Source: Acidobacteriaceae bacterium (GTDB lineage: Bacteria > Acidobacteriota > Terriglobia > Terriglobales > Acidobacteriaceae). From it: a stretch of 64,000 bases of DNA. The translations under genes and the position numbers were made by a program. How positions within the stretch are numbered: position 1 is the stretch's first letter; each line of letters opens with the position of its first letter. The stretch lies in contig PLXE01000115.1 of the NCBI GenBank assembly GCA_003151335.1, forward strand, positions 1 through 64,000, read 5' to 3'. The notes under the pieces were generated by a model. That model saw only the letters and a program-made list of their open reading frames with translations, ran no database searches and had not been told where the DNA came from. Below are positions 9,014 through 19,471 of the stretch, piece by piece.

Positions 9014-10168
9014 CTACGCATAGCTGACCTTGCCCAGGATCGCCGGACGTTCGGCGCCGGTCGCGGATGGGATATTTGACGGCAGATGGCGCCAAGTCTG
9101 GTACGCAAGCATCGCGAAAGCCACAGCTTCCTTCGCCTGCGACGGGAGCCCAAAGTCGTCGCTGGTGCGCACTCGCATTTTCAGCGGCGCCAGTTCTTCT
9201 CGAATCATTCGCATCAGGGTCAGATTGTTCGTTCCCCCGCCGGAGACGACGAACTCGCGAAAACGTACAGGCGGCTCCACCAATGGCAGCACAAACTTGC
9301 GCACGGCGACGCCGATGGAACGGGCGGTAAGCGCGGTTGCGGTGGCGACGATGTCATGCTCGTCAGCGCGGCGACAAAGTCGCAGGAGTTCGCGCGCGAA
9401 CTCACGGCCAAACTGCTCGCGACCAGCAGTCTTCGGTGGTTTCTGCCGGAAGAATGGATTACAGAGCAACTGTTGCAGCACTCGCTCGATGGGTTCACCG
9501 CGTGCGGCGATTCGTCCATTGCGATCGAAAGGGCGCTGGAACAGGTGCTCGGTGACGGCGTCGATCACCATGTTGCCGGGGCCGGTGTCAAAGGCAACTA
9601 CATCCTCGGGTAGCGCGCGCGGCGGAATCGCGGTGAGATTAGCGATGCCGCCGAGGTTTTGCACGATGCGCCCGTAACGGCGATGGCGGTAGAGTACGTA
9701 ATCGAGGAAAGGCACCAGCGGTGCGCCTTTGCCGCCTGCAGCTATGTCCGCGGGACGAAAATCGGAAACCACCGGCACCCCGATTTTCGCCGCGATAGTG
9801 GCTGCTTCGCCGCTCTGCCACGTGCAGGCAATGCGGCGCCCCAGGAAAATCGCCGGCCTTCCCTGGTGATAGAGCGTCTGCCCGTGACAGCCGACCAGTT
9901 CGCATTCCAGGCGTGCGCGTCGCAGGGCAGTGCGGACCGCGTCTGCGTAGAGTTCGCCAAGTAGGAAGTGCAGCCGCGAAAGGTCCGCGACGCTCGCAGA
10001 GCTGGCATTCATCGTTGCAAGGACGGCTCGCCGAACATTGGCCGGATAGGGAAACTGGTAATGCGCCAGCAGTTCGAAGCGAGAGCGGAAGCCGCGTCCC
10101 TGGATACGCATCAGCGCGACGTTGATTCCGTCGGCCGAGGTGCCGCTCATTACGCCCGCGACGATCAA
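9014..10168 (-). CDS. anmK: Anhydro-N-acetylmuramic acid kinase
   Basis: AnmK phosphorylates and opens 1,6-anhydro-MurNAc, released by NagZ, to MurNAc-6-phosphate in cytoplasmic murein recycling. The 384-aa frame shows the sugar kinase/ASKHA landmarks of the family: VMSGTSADG at the N-terminus, CHGQTLYH, SDFRPADIAAGGKGAPLVP, QNLGGIANLT and FDTGPGN. The start is a TTG at 10168 whose bases overlap the nagZ stop (TTGA arrangement), so translation is probably coupled. The only nearby ATG would remove part of the conserved N-terminal strand. Downstream is a solute-binding lipoprotein rather than murQ. Confidence 0.93.
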   Translation of the reverse strand: MIVAGVMSGTSADGINVALMRIQGRGFRSRFELLAHYQFPYPANVRRAVLATMNASSASVADLSRLHFLLGELYADAVRTALRRARLECELVGCHGQTLYHQGRPAIFLGRRIACTWQSGEAATIAAKIGVPVVSDFRPADIAAGGKGAPLVPFLDYVLYRHRRYGRIVQNLGGIANLTAIPPRALPEDVVAFDTGPGNMVIDAVTEHLFQRPFDRNGRIAARGEPIERVLQQLLCNPFFRQKPPKTAGREQFGREFARELLRLCRRADEHDIVATATALTARSIGVAVRKFVLPLVEPPVRFREFVVSGGGTNNLTLMRMIREELAPLKMRVRTSDDFGLPSQAKEAVAFAMLAYQTWRHLPSNIPSATGAERPAILGKVSYA

Positions 10169-11277
10169 AGCGCAAGCTCCAGGGCGTGCATCCGCACTTC
10201 CTCGCTGAACTCCCAGAGGCTGCGGCGGAGCTTGTCCACGGTTTTTCGGCCTGGAGCGGCAGCCATGCGTGACCTCAACGCGCGCGACTTCTTCTTCGCC
10301 GCCAGTACCTGTCGCGACTTTTCGGCGATGAGTTTGGCAAACTTCTTGTCGCTCTCGGCCTGCTTGTAAACCGCCTCAAACGCCCGCCACACGCTTTCTT
10401 CCTTCTGGCAGACGAGGAACATGTCAGCCCCAGCGCGAAGGGTCTCGACTGCGGCATCCTCGATGGACGCGGCCGCCAGCACTCCACCCATGTCGAGATC
10501 GTCAGTGATGATGAGCCCACGATAACCGATCTTCTTGCGCAGGACCTCGCTCATCCATTTCTTCGACAGCGACGCAGGAGTGCGGTCACCCGTGACCTGC
10601 GGATAAGCCGCGTGTGCCACCATCACGAATGGCAAATGGCGCGGCAACTCGCGGTAGGGAAGCAGGTCCTCGTTCCACAGACGCTTCCAAGGCTTGTCAA
10701 TCACGGGCAGTTCGTTGTGCGAGTCGAGACTTGCTTCCCCGAGCCCGGGAAAGTGCTTGCCGCAGCCAAGAATCTTACAGTCGCTAAGCCCGCGCAAGAA
10801 TTCGCGCGCGTAGTGGATCGTCTTTTTGGGGTCAGCCGAAACCGTTCGCGAGCCCAGCACATTTTTCGATGGCTCAAGCTGAAGGTCGAGCGCCGGCGCG
10901 AAATCGGTGTTGAACCCCAACGCGCGCACTTCCTCGCCGATGATACGGCCATGTTTGCGGAAGAGCTTCTTCGAACCTGCGGCTGCGACCTCAGCGACGG
11001 CTGGCGCTGGTGCGATCACATCGCGCAGGCGATCGACCGTCCCGCCTTCCATGTCCACGCACAAAAACAGCGGAGTGGAAACCGCCTTCTGCACATCGCG
11101 CAGCAACGCGTGCGTTTGGGCGGCCTCCTCGATGTTGCGCTGGAAGAGGATGACGCCGCCGGGATGCAGCGTGCCCAGCATGGATCGCAGGCGCGCCGAC
11201 ATCGTGGTCCCGCCGCAGCCCATGATGAGCAGTTGGCCGACCTGCTGGCGAAGTTCGAGGCTGCCTTTGGACGACAT
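10165..11277 (-). CDS. nagZ: Beta-N-acetylhexosaminidase NagZ (GH3)
   Basis: GH3 enzyme that removes GlcNAc from GlcNAc-anhydroMurNAc-peptides during wall recycling. The 370-aa protein contains the diagnostic NagZ sequence KHFPGLG (Lys174-His175) with the Asp185/His187 catalytic dyad in SLDSHNELP, and the nucleophile motif ITDDLDM near 257-263. It has no signal peptide, matching a cytosolic recycling role. The C-terminal about 50 residues are Lys/Arg-rich and beyond the core barrel. It overlaps anmK by 4 nt, giving a two-gene recycling unit. The start at 11277 is ATG. Confidence 0.93.
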   Translation of the reverse strand: MSSKGSLELRQQVGQLLIMGCGGTTMSARLRSMLGTLHPGGVILFQRNIEEAAQTHALLRDVQKAVSTPLFLCVDMEGGTVDRLRDVIAPAPAVAEVAAAGSKKLFRKHGRIIGEEVRALGFNTDFAPALDLQLEPSKNVLGSRTVSADPKKTIHYAREFLRGLSDCKILGCGKHFPGLGEASLDSHNELPVIDKPWKRLWNEDLLPYRELPRHLPFVMVAHAAYPQVTGDRTPASLSKKWMSEVLRKKIGYRGLIITDDLDMGGVLAAASIEDAAVETLRAGADMFLVCQKEESVWRAFEAVYKQAESDKKFAKLIAEKSRQVLAAKKKSRALRSRMAAAPGRKTVDKLRRSLWEFSEEVRMHALELAL

Positions 11278-11337
11278 AGAGAATAAGAGAGTGTAACGCT
11301 TGAGGCGCAGAAATTCAGGTACGCAGGGAGGTACGCC

Positions 11338-13998
11338 TTAGTCCATCTGCCTTTTGAGCTCATGCAGCAGCGTCAGCGCGTCCATGGGGCTAATGCGGTC
11401 GAGGTCGGTCTCCTTGATGCGATCCACGATCTTCTGTGACAGCGGAGTGAAGATGGTCAACTGCAAAGGCGCGGTCTCGGTAGTCTCATCGTGTGCCAGG
11501 TGCTTGACGGCGTTTCGCTCGGCGCTCTCATGCTCGGCCAAGACTTCGCGGGCGCGAGTGATTACGTCGGCGGGCAGGCCAGCGAGCTTAGCGACCTCAA
11601 TACCGTAGCTCTTGTCGGCCGCGCCTTCTTCCACCTTGCGCAGAAAAACAATCCCGCCGCCGCTCTCCTTCACCGAGACGTGATAGTTCTTGACTCCGCT
11701 CAGCTGGTCCGCCAGCTCCGTCAGCTCGTGATAATGCGTGGCGAACAGCGTCTTGGCGCGGGTGTTGGCGTGGATATATTCGATGGCGGCCCATGCGATC
11801 GCCAATCCATCATAAGTTGAAGTTCCGCGCCCTACCTCGTCGAGCAAAATCAGCGAGCGCGCAGTTGCAGTGTTAAGGATCGCCGCCGTCTCGGTCATCT
11901 CCACCATGAAGGTCGAGCGCCCGCGCGCCAGGTTATCGGCTGCGCCGATGCGCGTGAAGATGCGGTCCACCATTCCCAGGCTTGCCGAGCGGGCAGGCAC
12001 GAACGACCCCATCTGTGCCATCAGCACGATGAGCGCAGCCTGCCGCAAATAAGTGGACTTGCCTCCCATGTTCGGCCCGGTGATGACCAGGATCGAATGG
12101 GTTGTGCCGTTCAGATAGAGATCGTTTGGGACGAAGCGAATGGCGGCTCCGGGGATCTCTATCTGCTCGATGACGGGGTGACGCCCTTCAACGATTTCGA
12201 TGTCGGCGCCGTCTTTAAACAGGGGACGGCAGTAGTTGCGATTCGCCGCGAGCGCGGCAAACGACGCTAGCATATCGATTTCCGCCAGCGCCAGCGCGGT
12301 CTGCCGTATGCGGCGCGCCTCGGCGGCAATGACGGTGCGCAACTCCGTAAACAGCCGCCGCTCGATCTCGACCATCTTCTCCTGGGCGTCGAGCACCTTG
12401 ACTTCGTACTCTTTCAGCTCCGGTGTGGTAAAGCGCTCGGCGTTGACCAGGGTTTGCTTGCGTTCGTACTCCGCAGGCGCGAGATGCAGGTTTGCCTTGG
12501 AGATTTCGAGGTAATAGCCGAAGACACTATTGAACTTGACCTTCAGCGAACCGATGCCGGTCCGCTGCCGCTCGCGCTGCTCGATCTGCGCAATGTATTG
12601 CTTGCTGTTACGGCTCAGGTCGCGAAGTTCGTCGAGCCCGGCGTCCACTCCCGAGCGGATAACCCCGCCGTCAACCAGCGTCAGCGGTGGCTCGTCTTCG
12701 AGCGATGTAACCAGTCGGTCACGCAGGTCCGCCAGTTCGTCGCATTGCGCATGGAGCGCTAAAAGACGCTCTGCGGGGAAGTGCGACAGCGCCCCGCGCA
12801 CGGTGGGCAGCTTAGCCAGCGATGTGGCCAGCGCCAGCAGGTCGCGCGGATTCGCGGTCTCCAGAGTTACTCGGCTCAGCAAGCGCTCCAGATCGAGAAT
12901 GCCTTCCAGCGAGCGACGGAGTTCTTCGCGCGCGACCACGTCCTTCACCATGCCTTCGACAGCATCAAGCCGCCGGTTGATCTCGCCGGCATCAATCGAA
13001 GGCCGCAGCATCCAGGCGCGCAGAAGGCGCTTGCCCATCGGGGTGATGGTGCAGTCCAGACGGCGGAACAGAGTGGCATTGTCTGCGGCCCCGGCGAACA
13101 GTGGCTCGATCAGCTCCAGATTGCGCACCGTGACCGCGTCCAGCACCAGACAATTTTGCCGCTCGTAGAAGCCGATGCGGTCGACATGATCGAGCGTGCC
13201 GCGCTGCGTAGTGCGAACGTAATGCAGAATGGCCCCCGCCGCGGTTGCCGCTGCCGATCGGTTTGCCAGTCCGAATCCTTCCAGCGAGAGCACACCAAAA
13301 TGATTTTCGACTTGCGGAATCGCGTAGTCAGGGGAGAACACCCAATCGTCGAGCGGAGTCTCGGCCCACGAGGCGTTTTCCAGCGACGTGATGCGCGGCG
13401 CCGATGCCGCTACGGGCGAAGAGGCGCTGCGGTGTGGTTGTTGGTCGAAGAGAGGAAGCGACGAAGCGAACAGCACTTCGCGCGGACGCAGCACCAACAG
13501 TTCCTCGCGCACGCGGCGCTCGCCATCTTCGCCCTGGAATTCAGTCGCACGGAATTCGCCGGTCGAGAGGTCCAATGCCGCAAAGCCGAAAGTATTTCCC
13601 GCTCGCGCCACGCAGCCGAGGAAATTATTTTCTTCCGAGCCGAGATGAATGTCAGCGGCAGTGCCCGGCGTGAGCACACGCGTGACTTCGCGCTTCACCA
13701 GCGTTTTGGCCATGCGCGGGTCTTCCATCTGTTCGCAGATGGCGACCTTGAAGCCTTTGCGGATCAGCTTGCCAATGTAACCTTCGGCCGAGTGGTATGG
13801 CACGCCGCACATTGGTATCGCGATGCCCTTTTCTTTGTTGCGCGACGTCAACGTGATTTGCAGCTCCCGCGACGCCACCACGGCATCCTCGAAGAAGAGC
13901 TCGTAGAAGTCGCCCAGGCGGAAGAAGACGAGCGCGTTGGGATGCTCTTTCTTGACCGCGGCATACTGCCGCATCAGCGGGGTGGACGGCTCAGTCAT
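11338..13998 (-). CDS. mutS: DNA mismatch repair protein MutS
   Basis: ATPase that recognises base mismatches and small loops. From the ATG at 13998 ([11 protein letters not shown]) the product is 886 aa, a normal length. The mismatch-binding wedge is present as F31-Y-E33 in RLGDFYELF; the Walker [10 protein letters not shown] lies near residue 640, followed by the [14 protein letters not shown] Walker B/D-loop region and an [10 protein letters not shown] switch. The frame is open 12 codons further upstream, but the family begins at the chosen ATG. No mutL is nearby. The gap to nagZ is 60 nt, so the genes could share a transcript. Confidence 0.97.
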   Translation of the reverse strand: MTEPSTPLMRQYAAVKKEHPNALVFFRLGDFYELFFEDAVVASRELQITLTSRNKEKGIAIPMCGVPYHSAEGYIGKLIRKGFKVAICEQMEDPRMAKTLVKREVTRVLTPGTAADIHLGSEENNFLGCVARAGNTFGFAALDLSTGEFRATEFQGEDGERRVREELLVLRPREVLFASSLPLFDQQPHRSASSPVAASAPRITSLENASWAETPLDDWVFSPDYAIPQVENHFGVLSLEGFGLANRSAAATAAGAILHYVRTTQRGTLDHVDRIGFYERQNCLVLDAVTVRNLELIEPLFAGAADNATLFRRLDCTITPMGKRLLRAWMLRPSIDAGEINRRLDAVEGMVKDVVAREELRRSLEGILDLERLLSRVTLETANPRDLLALATSLAKLPTVRGALSHFPAERLLALHAQCDELADLRDRLVTSLEDEPPLTLVDGGVIRSGVDAGLDELRDLSRNSKQYIAQIEQRERQRTGIGSLKVKFNSVFGYYLEISKANLHLAPAEYERKQTLVNAERFTTPELKEYEVKVLDAQEKMVEIERRLFTELRTVIAAEARRIRQTALALAEIDMLASFAALAANRNYCRPLFKDGADIEIVEGRHPVIEQIEIPGAAIRFVPNDLYLNGTTHSILVITGPNMGGKSTYLRQAALIVLMAQMGSFVPARSASLGMVDRIFTRIGAADNLARGRSTFMVEMTETAAILNTATARSLILLDEVGRGTSTYDGLAIAWAAIEYIHANTRAKTLFATHYHELTELADQLSGVKNYHVSVKESGGGIVFLRKVEEGAADKSYGIEVAKLAGLPADVITRAREVLAEHESAERNAVKHLAHDETTETAPLQLTIFTPLSQKIVDRIKETDLDRISPMDALTLLHELKRQMD

Positions 13999-14105
13999 CG
14001 CATTGGCGCGAATTGCGCGGATTATAACACTCAAGAGTAACGCACCTCGCTGCGCGGAAGCGGTGATGGGTGTTACACTGCGAGGTTTTTCGAGGCAATC
14101 ATTCC

Positions 14106-15329
14106 ATGGCGAAGATCATCGGTTTCGAATGCAGCAAGTGCGGTGCGACGTTCATGGCGGAGACCGCCCAAAACGTTTGCTTGAAGGATGGCGGGCCGTT
14201 GTATGTGCGCTACGATCTCGCGGCGCTTCGACGGACCACGTCTCGCGAGTCGGTCAACGCGGGACCGAAGAGTATGTGGCGCTACGCGGCGGTGCTTCCC
14301 GATGCCGAGCCGGTGACGCTTGGCGAGGGATTTACGCCGATGCTGCCCAGCCGCAAGCATCCTAATCTGCTGATTAAGGACGATGGGTTGAATCCAACAG
14401 GCTCATTCAAAGCGCGGGGCATGAGTACGGCGCTGACCATGGCGCGTCATTATGGGCTCACCAAGTTGGCGGCGCCTTCGGCGGGCAACGCCGGAGGCGC
14501 GCTGGCCGCCTATGCTGCCGCAGCCGGACTCGAGGCATACGTCTTCATGCCGAAGGATGTGCCGATCGCGAATCGCTTGGAGGTGGAAGCCAGCGGTGCG
14601 CACCTGACCCTTGTGGATGGGCTGATCAGCGATTGCGGGCGAATGGTTGCCGAGCGCAAAGAGCAGGAAGGCTGGTTCGATGTCTCGACCCTGAAGGAAC
14701 CGTTCCGCGTCGAAGGCAAGAAAACCATGGGCTACGAGGTGGCCGAACAAATGGGATGGAAGTTGCCAGACGCCATTCTTTACCCAACCGGAGGAGGCGT
14801 CGGGCTGATCGGCATGTGGAAGGCGTTCGAGGAAATGGAGGAATTGGGCTGGATCGATAAAGGAAAACGCCCCAAGATGATCTGCGTGCAAGCAGATGGT
14901 TGCGCGCCAATCCCTAAAGCTTTACATGAGGGAAAGGCGGCGTCAGAAATGTGGCAGGGGGCGCATACGCTGGCGGCCGGACTGCGAGTGCCCAAGGCGT
15001 ACGGCGACTTCATCATTCTCGACATCGTGCGCCAAAGCGGCGGCACGGCGATTGCCGTCAGTGACGACGAGATTATGGACGGGGTGAAGGAGATGGCTTC
15101 GGCGGAGGGCATCTTCGCGGCTCCCGAAGGAGGCGCTGCGCTCGCCGCCTACCGGCAACTATTGCAGAGCGGATTTCTTACGAAGAGCGATCGCGTGGTG
15201 CTGTTCAATACCGGTTCTGGTTACAAGTATCTGGACGTGTTTGCGAAATACCGGGGCGTGGAAGCCTTCGTCGCGGGGCCGAAGCCGCCGGCCTCGCGAA
15301 ATATCGGCGGCATTATCGGGCCGTATTAA
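14106..15329 (+). CDS. thrC: Threonine synthase
   Basis: PLP enzyme converting O-phosphohomoserine to threonine. From the ATG at 14106 ([13 protein letters not shown]) the protein has 407 residues. It has the short N-terminal cysteine cluster seen in one ThrC branch (Cys9, Cys12, Cys25), substrate loop [10 protein letters not shown] with the PLP lysine at 102, the [14 protein letters not shown] phosphate/side-chain loop and a glycine-rich [13 protein letters not shown] phosphate site. The upstream in-frame ATG at 14070 would add a 12-residue tail with no family support. No other threonine biosynthesis genes are adjacent. It is divergent from mutS, with about 107 nt between the starts. Confidence 0.92.
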   Translation: MAKIIGFECSKCGATFMAETAQNVCLKDGGPLYVRYDLAALRRTTSRESVNAGPKSMWRYAAVLPDAEPVTLGEGFTPMLPSRKHPNLLIKDDGLNPTGSFKARGMSTALTMARHYGLTKLAAPSAGNAGGALAAYAAAAGLEAYVFMPKDVPIANRLEVEASGAHLTLVDGLISDCGRMVAERKEQEGWFDVSTLKEPFRVEGKKTMGYEVAEQMGWKLPDAILYPTGGGVGLIGMWKAFEEMEELGWIDKGKRPKMICVQADGCAPIPKALHEGKAASEMWQGAHTLAAGLRVPKAYGDFIILDIVRQSGGTAIAVSDDEIMDGVKEMASAEGIFAAPEGGAALAAYRQLLQSGFLTKSDRVVLFNTGSGYKYLDVFAKYRGVEAFVAGPKPPASRNIGGIIGPY

Positions 15330-15359
15330 GAGCAGCATTCGGCGCTCAGCCGAGCACGC

Positions 15360-15405
15360 CACGGCGACTGCTGACTGACTGCTGATTGCTGATTGCTGAC
15401 TACTG
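15360..15405. repeat. Short low-complexity CTGACTGCTGATTG tract
   Basis: A run of imperfect TGCTGA(C/T)T units directly after thrC. It is a simple-sequence tract between convergent genes, of no evident function. Confidence 0.6.
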
Positions 15406-15410
15406 CTAAA

Positions 15411-16190
15411 TTACAGACTTCCGCGACCCCGGCCAATGTGAATACTGCCATTCACATTACTCAGCGCGATTGACGTTCCGCCGCTGCCCAGCGTACCGGT
15501 GAGGTTCTTACCTACGTATCCGCCGTGCACTTCGAGAGGGAAGTCCGATCGAATGCCGCCGCTTACGGTACTTGCTTTGACCTGAGCATTTGGCGAGTCA
15601 GGGAGTCCCAGTTCAATAGACCCGTTTACTGAGTTGAGCTTGATCTCGCGAACGTTGTTCAAAGCAGCGTAGTTCGCCTCAATTCCGCCATTGACGGTGG
15701 ACAGATCAGCCCGCCCCGCCAAGTCGTCAACCCGCAGCTTGCCGTTCACTAGATTGGCAATCACCTCGCCGCCGACTTTCTGCACAGTGAGCGAACCGTT
15801 CACCAGGTTGACGCGGTCAAGGCGCGCATTCTGCGGCACGTGTAATTGGTAATGTACCGATGCCGGGTTGTTGTTGGTGTGACCCTCCGGATAGCGGGTC
15901 TTAATTTCCACGGAGTCGCTGCCGGCATTAACTTCGATGCGAGCTTCATCGAGCCGCTGCTGATCGCGCGCTTTCTTCACCGCATCAATCTGCACTTCGT
16001 TGCGGTCCCAGCCGGTGATCTCGACATTGCCATTGATGTTGTCCAGCGACACCCGGCCGTTGGCGGAGAGATGGACGGTACGGTGGAAATCCTGTGTGAC
16101 CTGCGCCTGGATTGCGGTGGCCAACAGTAGCGCAAGCAGCGATCCTAGAATCGTTGCCCCCAAGGTTGCATGTTTACGAACGCTGAACAT
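15411..16190 (-). CDS. Exported DUF4097-type beta-strand repeat protein
   Basis: The 259-aa protein begins with a clear signal peptide (MFSVRKH, a long hydrophobic core, cleavage after IQA near residue 29). The remainder is a right-handed repetitive beta pattern with recurring V-NG-(I/L) turns, such as SLDNINGNVEITGW, RVNLVNGSLTV and SNVNGSIHIGRG, which is the DUF4097/adhesin-like beta-solenoid family. Cellular role unknown; such proteins are periplasmic or surface-exposed. The ATG at 16190 has a strong AGGAGG a few bases upstream. It is followed in the same direction by nothing and preceded by galE. Confidence 0.85.
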   Translation of the reverse strand: MFSVRKHATLGATILGSLLALLLATAIQAQVTQDFHRTVHLSANGRVSLDNINGNVEITGWDRNEVQIDAVKKARDQQRLDEARIEVNAGSDSVEIKTRYPEGHTNNNPASVHYQLHVPQNARLDRVNLVNGSLTVQKVGGEVIANLVNGKLRVDDLAGRADLSTVNGGIEANYAALNNVREIKLNSVNGSIELGLPDSPNAQVKASTVSGGIRSDFPLEVHGGYVGKNLTGTLGSGGTSIALSNVNGSIHIGRGRGSL

Positions 16191-16282
16191 AAAGCCTCCT
16201 GTCGCGGGTTAGACGGGAGATGAGACGAATAGTTATGAAGCTGTTTGCCGCCCGAAACAGGCCGCCCGGATTCCTCTCTGGC

Positions 16283-17299
16283 TTAGTTTGGGGCTTCTCC
16301 GACGCTCGCGGCCCCCGCGCTGACCCGCTGTCGCTTGCCGCTGTGCAGCCACTTCCAGGCTGAAGCAACAATCTCCTCCAGGGACCGATTTGCGCTCCAG
16401 CGGAGGAGTTGCCGAGCTCGAGCGGGATCGGCAACCAAGCTCGGGGGGTCCCCGGGACGCCGTTCCGTTATGCGACGTGGAACGGAATGCCCGCTGACTT
16501 TCTCAACCATAGCCACCACCTGCCGGACCGAATGACCGCCGCCGGTGCCAAGGTTCAGCGCAGTGAAGGCGTCGCCAGTCTGGCTTTGCAGGAATTCCGC
16601 GGCCAACGCGTGCGCTTCCGCCAGATCGGTGACGTGGATGTAATCCCGAATGCAGGTGCCGTCGAAGGTGGGATAGTCGTTGCCGAACACTTCAAGCGGT
16701 GGCCGCAATCCGGCAGCGGCTTCCAGCGCCAGGGGTATCAAATGGGTCTCGGGATAATGGAGTTCGCCGATTTCACCGCTTTCGTCCGCTCCTGCCGCGT
16801 TGAAGTAGCGGAGCGCAACCGCTCGCAAATCATAGGTGCGGCTATAGGCATCGAGGATTCGCTCGAAGAATAGCTTGGTTTCACCATACGGGTTGACGGG
16901 CTGGCAGCGAGTGCCTTCGATAATCGGTACTTTCTCTGGTGTGCCGTACACCGCACACGAGGATGAAAAGACGAAATAGCGAACCCCGGCGTCCAGCGCT
17001 GCGTTCGCCAGCGCCAAGCCATTCTGTACGTTGTTGTGAAAATATTTTCGGGGGTTTTGGACCGATTCCCCAACATAGGCACTTCCCGCAAAGTGCATGA
17101 CCAGTTCTATATCGGACAGGGCGCGGGAAAGCTGGGGCGCATCGTCGAGATCGGCAACCATCATTTCGAAGCCGTCGGCAAGAAACCTATGGCCCGTGGA
17201 CAGATTGTCGTACACGGTGACCCGATGCCCGTGCCTCGCCAGTGACCGAATGGCATGACTGCCGACGTAACCAGCGCCCCCTGTAACCAGAATTCTCAT
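16283..17299 (-). CDS. galE: UDP-glucose 4-epimerase
   Basis: Extended short-chain dehydrogenase interconverting UDP-glucose and UDP-galactose, supplying sugars for surface glycans. The 338-aa protein starts MRILVTGGAGYVGSH (NAD-binding GxxGxxG), has the SSSCAVYG segment with catalytic Ser and the YGETKLFFE motif with catalytic Tyr and Lys. The galE signature around NPYGETK and the FDGTCIRDYIHV region support the assignment over related epimerases. It is divergent from the neighbouring glycosyltransferase genes, consistent with a role in exopolysaccharide or LPS sugar supply. Confidence 0.92.
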   Translation of the reverse strand: MRILVTGGAGYVGSHAIRSLARHGHRVTVYDNLSTGHRFLADGFEMMVADLDDAPQLSRALSDIELVMHFAGSAYVGESVQNPRKYFHNNVQNGLALANAALDAGVRYFVFSSSCAVYGTPEKVPIIEGTRCQPVNPYGETKLFFERILDAYSRTYDLRAVALRYFNAAGADESGEIGELHYPETHLIPLALEAAAGLRPPLEVFGNDYPTFDGTCIRDYIHVTDLAEAHALAAEFLQSQTGDAFTALNLGTGGGHSVRQVVAMVEKVSGHSVPRRITERRPGDPPSLVADPARARQLLRWSANRSLEEIVASAWKWLHSGKRQRVSAGAASVGEAPN

Positions 17300-17493
17300 G
17301 AGTGCCCGTTATCCTTAGTCTTCAATCTTCCGCTGCTGATCTTCCGCCACAGAATTTACGATCGGGATCTCCATCGCAAGTGGAGTCGAATCGGAAATCC
17401 ATGCATGAATACTGTATACTCGGCAGTCCAAAACGAGAATTCTCAGCCAATCGTGTCCCATCAAGTGGGGCCCAACTGAAAGACGTTCCGTCT

Positions 17494-18276
17494 ATGGGTT
17501 TGTCGGTTGCCATTGTCGCCATGAACGAGGAGGCCAGCATCGGCCAAACCTTGGAAAGCGTGCGTTGGGCCGATGAAATTGTGCTGGTTGACTCTGGGTC
17601 AACAGATCGATCCTGCGACATCGCGCGCCAATGCGGCGCCAAGGTGTTGCTGAAAGCATGGCCAGGGTTTTCGCTGCAGAAAAGCTACGCCTTTGAGAAC
17701 TGTACGCAAGACTGGATCTTGTCACTGGACGCCGACGAAGTGGTCACCCCTGGACTAGCGGAGGAAATCCGCGGAGTGATCAAAAATCCTGACGCACTTA
17801 ATGGCTATTGGATACCGCGCAAGAACCTGTTTCTGGGGAAGTGGACCCGGTTCGGAGGATTCTATCCTGATCCCAAGCTGCGACTTTTTCGCCGTGGTCG
17901 CGGCGTTATGACTGGCGCTGAACCGCATCCCCGCATCGCTTTGAAACCCGAGTTTGACCAGAGGGCTGGGCGCCTCAAGAACCCTATGGTCCACGATGCG
18001 TATCCCACTCTGTCCTCCTACATGGCGCACATGAATAGTTATTCTTCGGCGGGCGCCCGCGCGGCTGTGGCAAAAGGCTACCGTGGTTTCAGTTTTTTCG
18101 ACATCGTCTTACGGCCGATGGCAACGTTCATCTACAACTACTTTTTCCGTCTCGGATTCCTCGATGGCCGTGAAGGCCTGCTGCTGCACCTTTACCATGC
18201 GGTGTACGTGTCCAACAAATACGCCAAGATATGGGAACTGACAAAAACACGTTCCTCCACAAAAGGTGGATCCTGA
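17494..18276 (+). CDS. Family 2 glycosyltransferase (WaaE/KdtX-like)
   Basis: From the ATG at 17494 (MGLSVAIVAMNEE) the product has 260 residues. It shows the GT-A fold markers VAIVAMNEEASIG, EIVLVDSGSTDRS and the LDADE metal site, then the QKSYAFENC and YPDPKLRLFRRG pattern typical of lipopolysaccharide core beta-1,4-glucosyltransferase relatives. The C-terminus carries a hydrophobic amphipathic segment (FIYNYFFRLGFLDG). The frame is open to 17302, but that portion lacks family similarity. It precedes a second GT2 gene in the same direction and is divergent from galE. Confidence 0.87.
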   Translation: MGLSVAIVAMNEEASIGQTLESVRWADEIVLVDSGSTDRSCDIARQCGAKVLLKAWPGFSLQKSYAFENCTQDWILSLDADEVVTPGLAEEIRGVIKNPDALNGYWIPRKNLFLGKWTRFGGFYPDPKLRLFRRGRGVMTGAEPHPRIALKPEFDQRAGRLKNPMVHDAYPTLSSYMAHMNSYSSAGARAAVAKGYRGFSFFDIVLRPMATFIYNYFFRLGFLDGREGLLLHLYHAVYVSNKYAKIWELTKTRSSTKGGS

Positions 18277-18493
18277 GCTCTTCCCATTCAAATCTGTGTC
18301 GCACTTTCGACGTATCCACGAGGGTCAACCGACATGCGGTGGCCGGTATACTTGTCTTGTAAACCATTGTTGAGATGGAAACGGCCTCTCTAGCTGTCGT
18401 TAGGTGCTGGGCTGGAAAAGGATGTGATGTAAAGAGCACATGCACCAAATCGGTAGCGAATGCAGCGAAGCTCAACTTGAGGTGCTGGTAGGG

Positions 18494-19465
18494 ATGTCGG
18501 CAGTAAGCGTGATCGCGACCGTGCTCAACGAAGTGGAAGACATCGACGAACTGGTGTCGAGTCTCATCCAGCAAGCTCTTGAGCCCGCAGAAGTCATCGT
18601 TGTCGATGGCGGCTCTACGGACGGTACCTGGGCTCGCCTGCAGGCCAGCGCCTTAGCTCACGCAAGTCTGAAAGCCATTCAAGACTGGAGCTGCAGCTTA
18701 AAGCGGTCGCCGGGGCCGATCGCTCGCGGAAGAAATGTCGCCATCCATGCCGCATCCTCCGAGGTGATTGCGTGTGCGGACGCCGGTTGCGTTTACGGTC
18801 CCGACTGGCTGGAGAAGCTTACGGAACCTATTCTTAGCGGTCACGCTGAGTATGCGCTTGGCGGATCTTGCCTGGACGCGGATCGGCAAACCACGTGGGA
18901 CATCGCGTCAGCGCCCTTCTTTGGAATTAAGCTGGACCCAAATCAACCAACGAAATCATGTACCGCTCGTTCCATGGCCTTTCGGAAAGAGTTATGGCAA
19001 CGGGTCGGCGGTTTCCCCGAGACGAGCCTTACGGAAGATAGCCTCTTCGATCAACGCCTCCGGGCAATCGTCCAGCCGGCCTTCCCTGAACGCGCCAAGG
19101 CGCACTATAGGCCTCGTCATACCCTGAAGACTGCGCTCAGAGATCTTGGGCGCTACGCAACGCTCGATGGGGTTATGAATATCAGGCGAGGGCGTCTGTT
19201 CCGAAATCTAGCGCGCTGCCTTGCCGAGGTGCTTGCTGTTGCGCTGGTGGCCCGCACGGTTATCCCGCTGGCGTGCGTGCTCCTGTTGGAAATCTATTTT
19301 GCGTTTCGACTCGACTGGAAAAGTTTCCCCGGAAAGACTTCAGTGCGGCAGTTGAGCGCCAGGCTGTTCTTCTCTCTGCTTGTCCCCTGGTTAGTAACAT
19401 GGAACCACATCGTGGGCGCACTCTCCAAGACCAACCAGCCCAACCGGCAAAATGTTGCTGGCTAA
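18494..19465 (+). CDS. Family 2 glycosyltransferase, membrane-attached
   Basis: Starting at ATG 18494 (MSAVSVIATVLNE; SD GGTAGGG just ahead) the protein has 323 residues. N-terminal GT-A domain: VIATVLNE, EVIVVDGGSTDGTW, GPIARGRNVAI and ADAGC in the DxD position. A C-terminal region has two hydrophobic segments near residues 240-262 and 285-300, suggesting inner-membrane association. Likely transfers a sugar to a lipid-linked glycan; donor and acceptor unknown. It follows the WaaE-like gene by about 220 nt. Confidence 0.85.
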   Translation: MSAVSVIATVLNEVEDIDELVSSLIQQALEPAEVIVVDGGSTDGTWARLQASALAHASLKAIQDWSCSLKRSPGPIARGRNVAIHAASSEVIACADAGCVYGPDWLEKLTEPILSGHAEYALGGSCLDADRQTTWDIASAPFFGIKLDPNQPTKSCTARSMAFRKELWQRVGGFPETSLTEDSLFDQRLRAIVQPAFPERAKAHYRPRHTLKTALRDLGRYATLDGVMNIRRGRLFRNLARCLAEVLAVALVARTVIPLACVLLLEIYFAFRLDWKSFPGKTSVRQLSARLFFSLLVPWLVTWNHIVGALSKTNQPNRQNVAG

Positions 19466-19471
19466 TGAAAA

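Noticed and set aside
8902-9153. N-terminal extension of the solute-binding lipoprotein
   Set aside because: It would encode repeat-derived TTETPRHREE-type sequence, overlap anmK and bury the lipoprotein signal.
12781-14040. 419-codon frame antisense to mutS
   Set aside because: Arg/Gln/His-rich composition without domains and fully opposite a clear mutS gene; typical antisense shadow in high-GC DNA.
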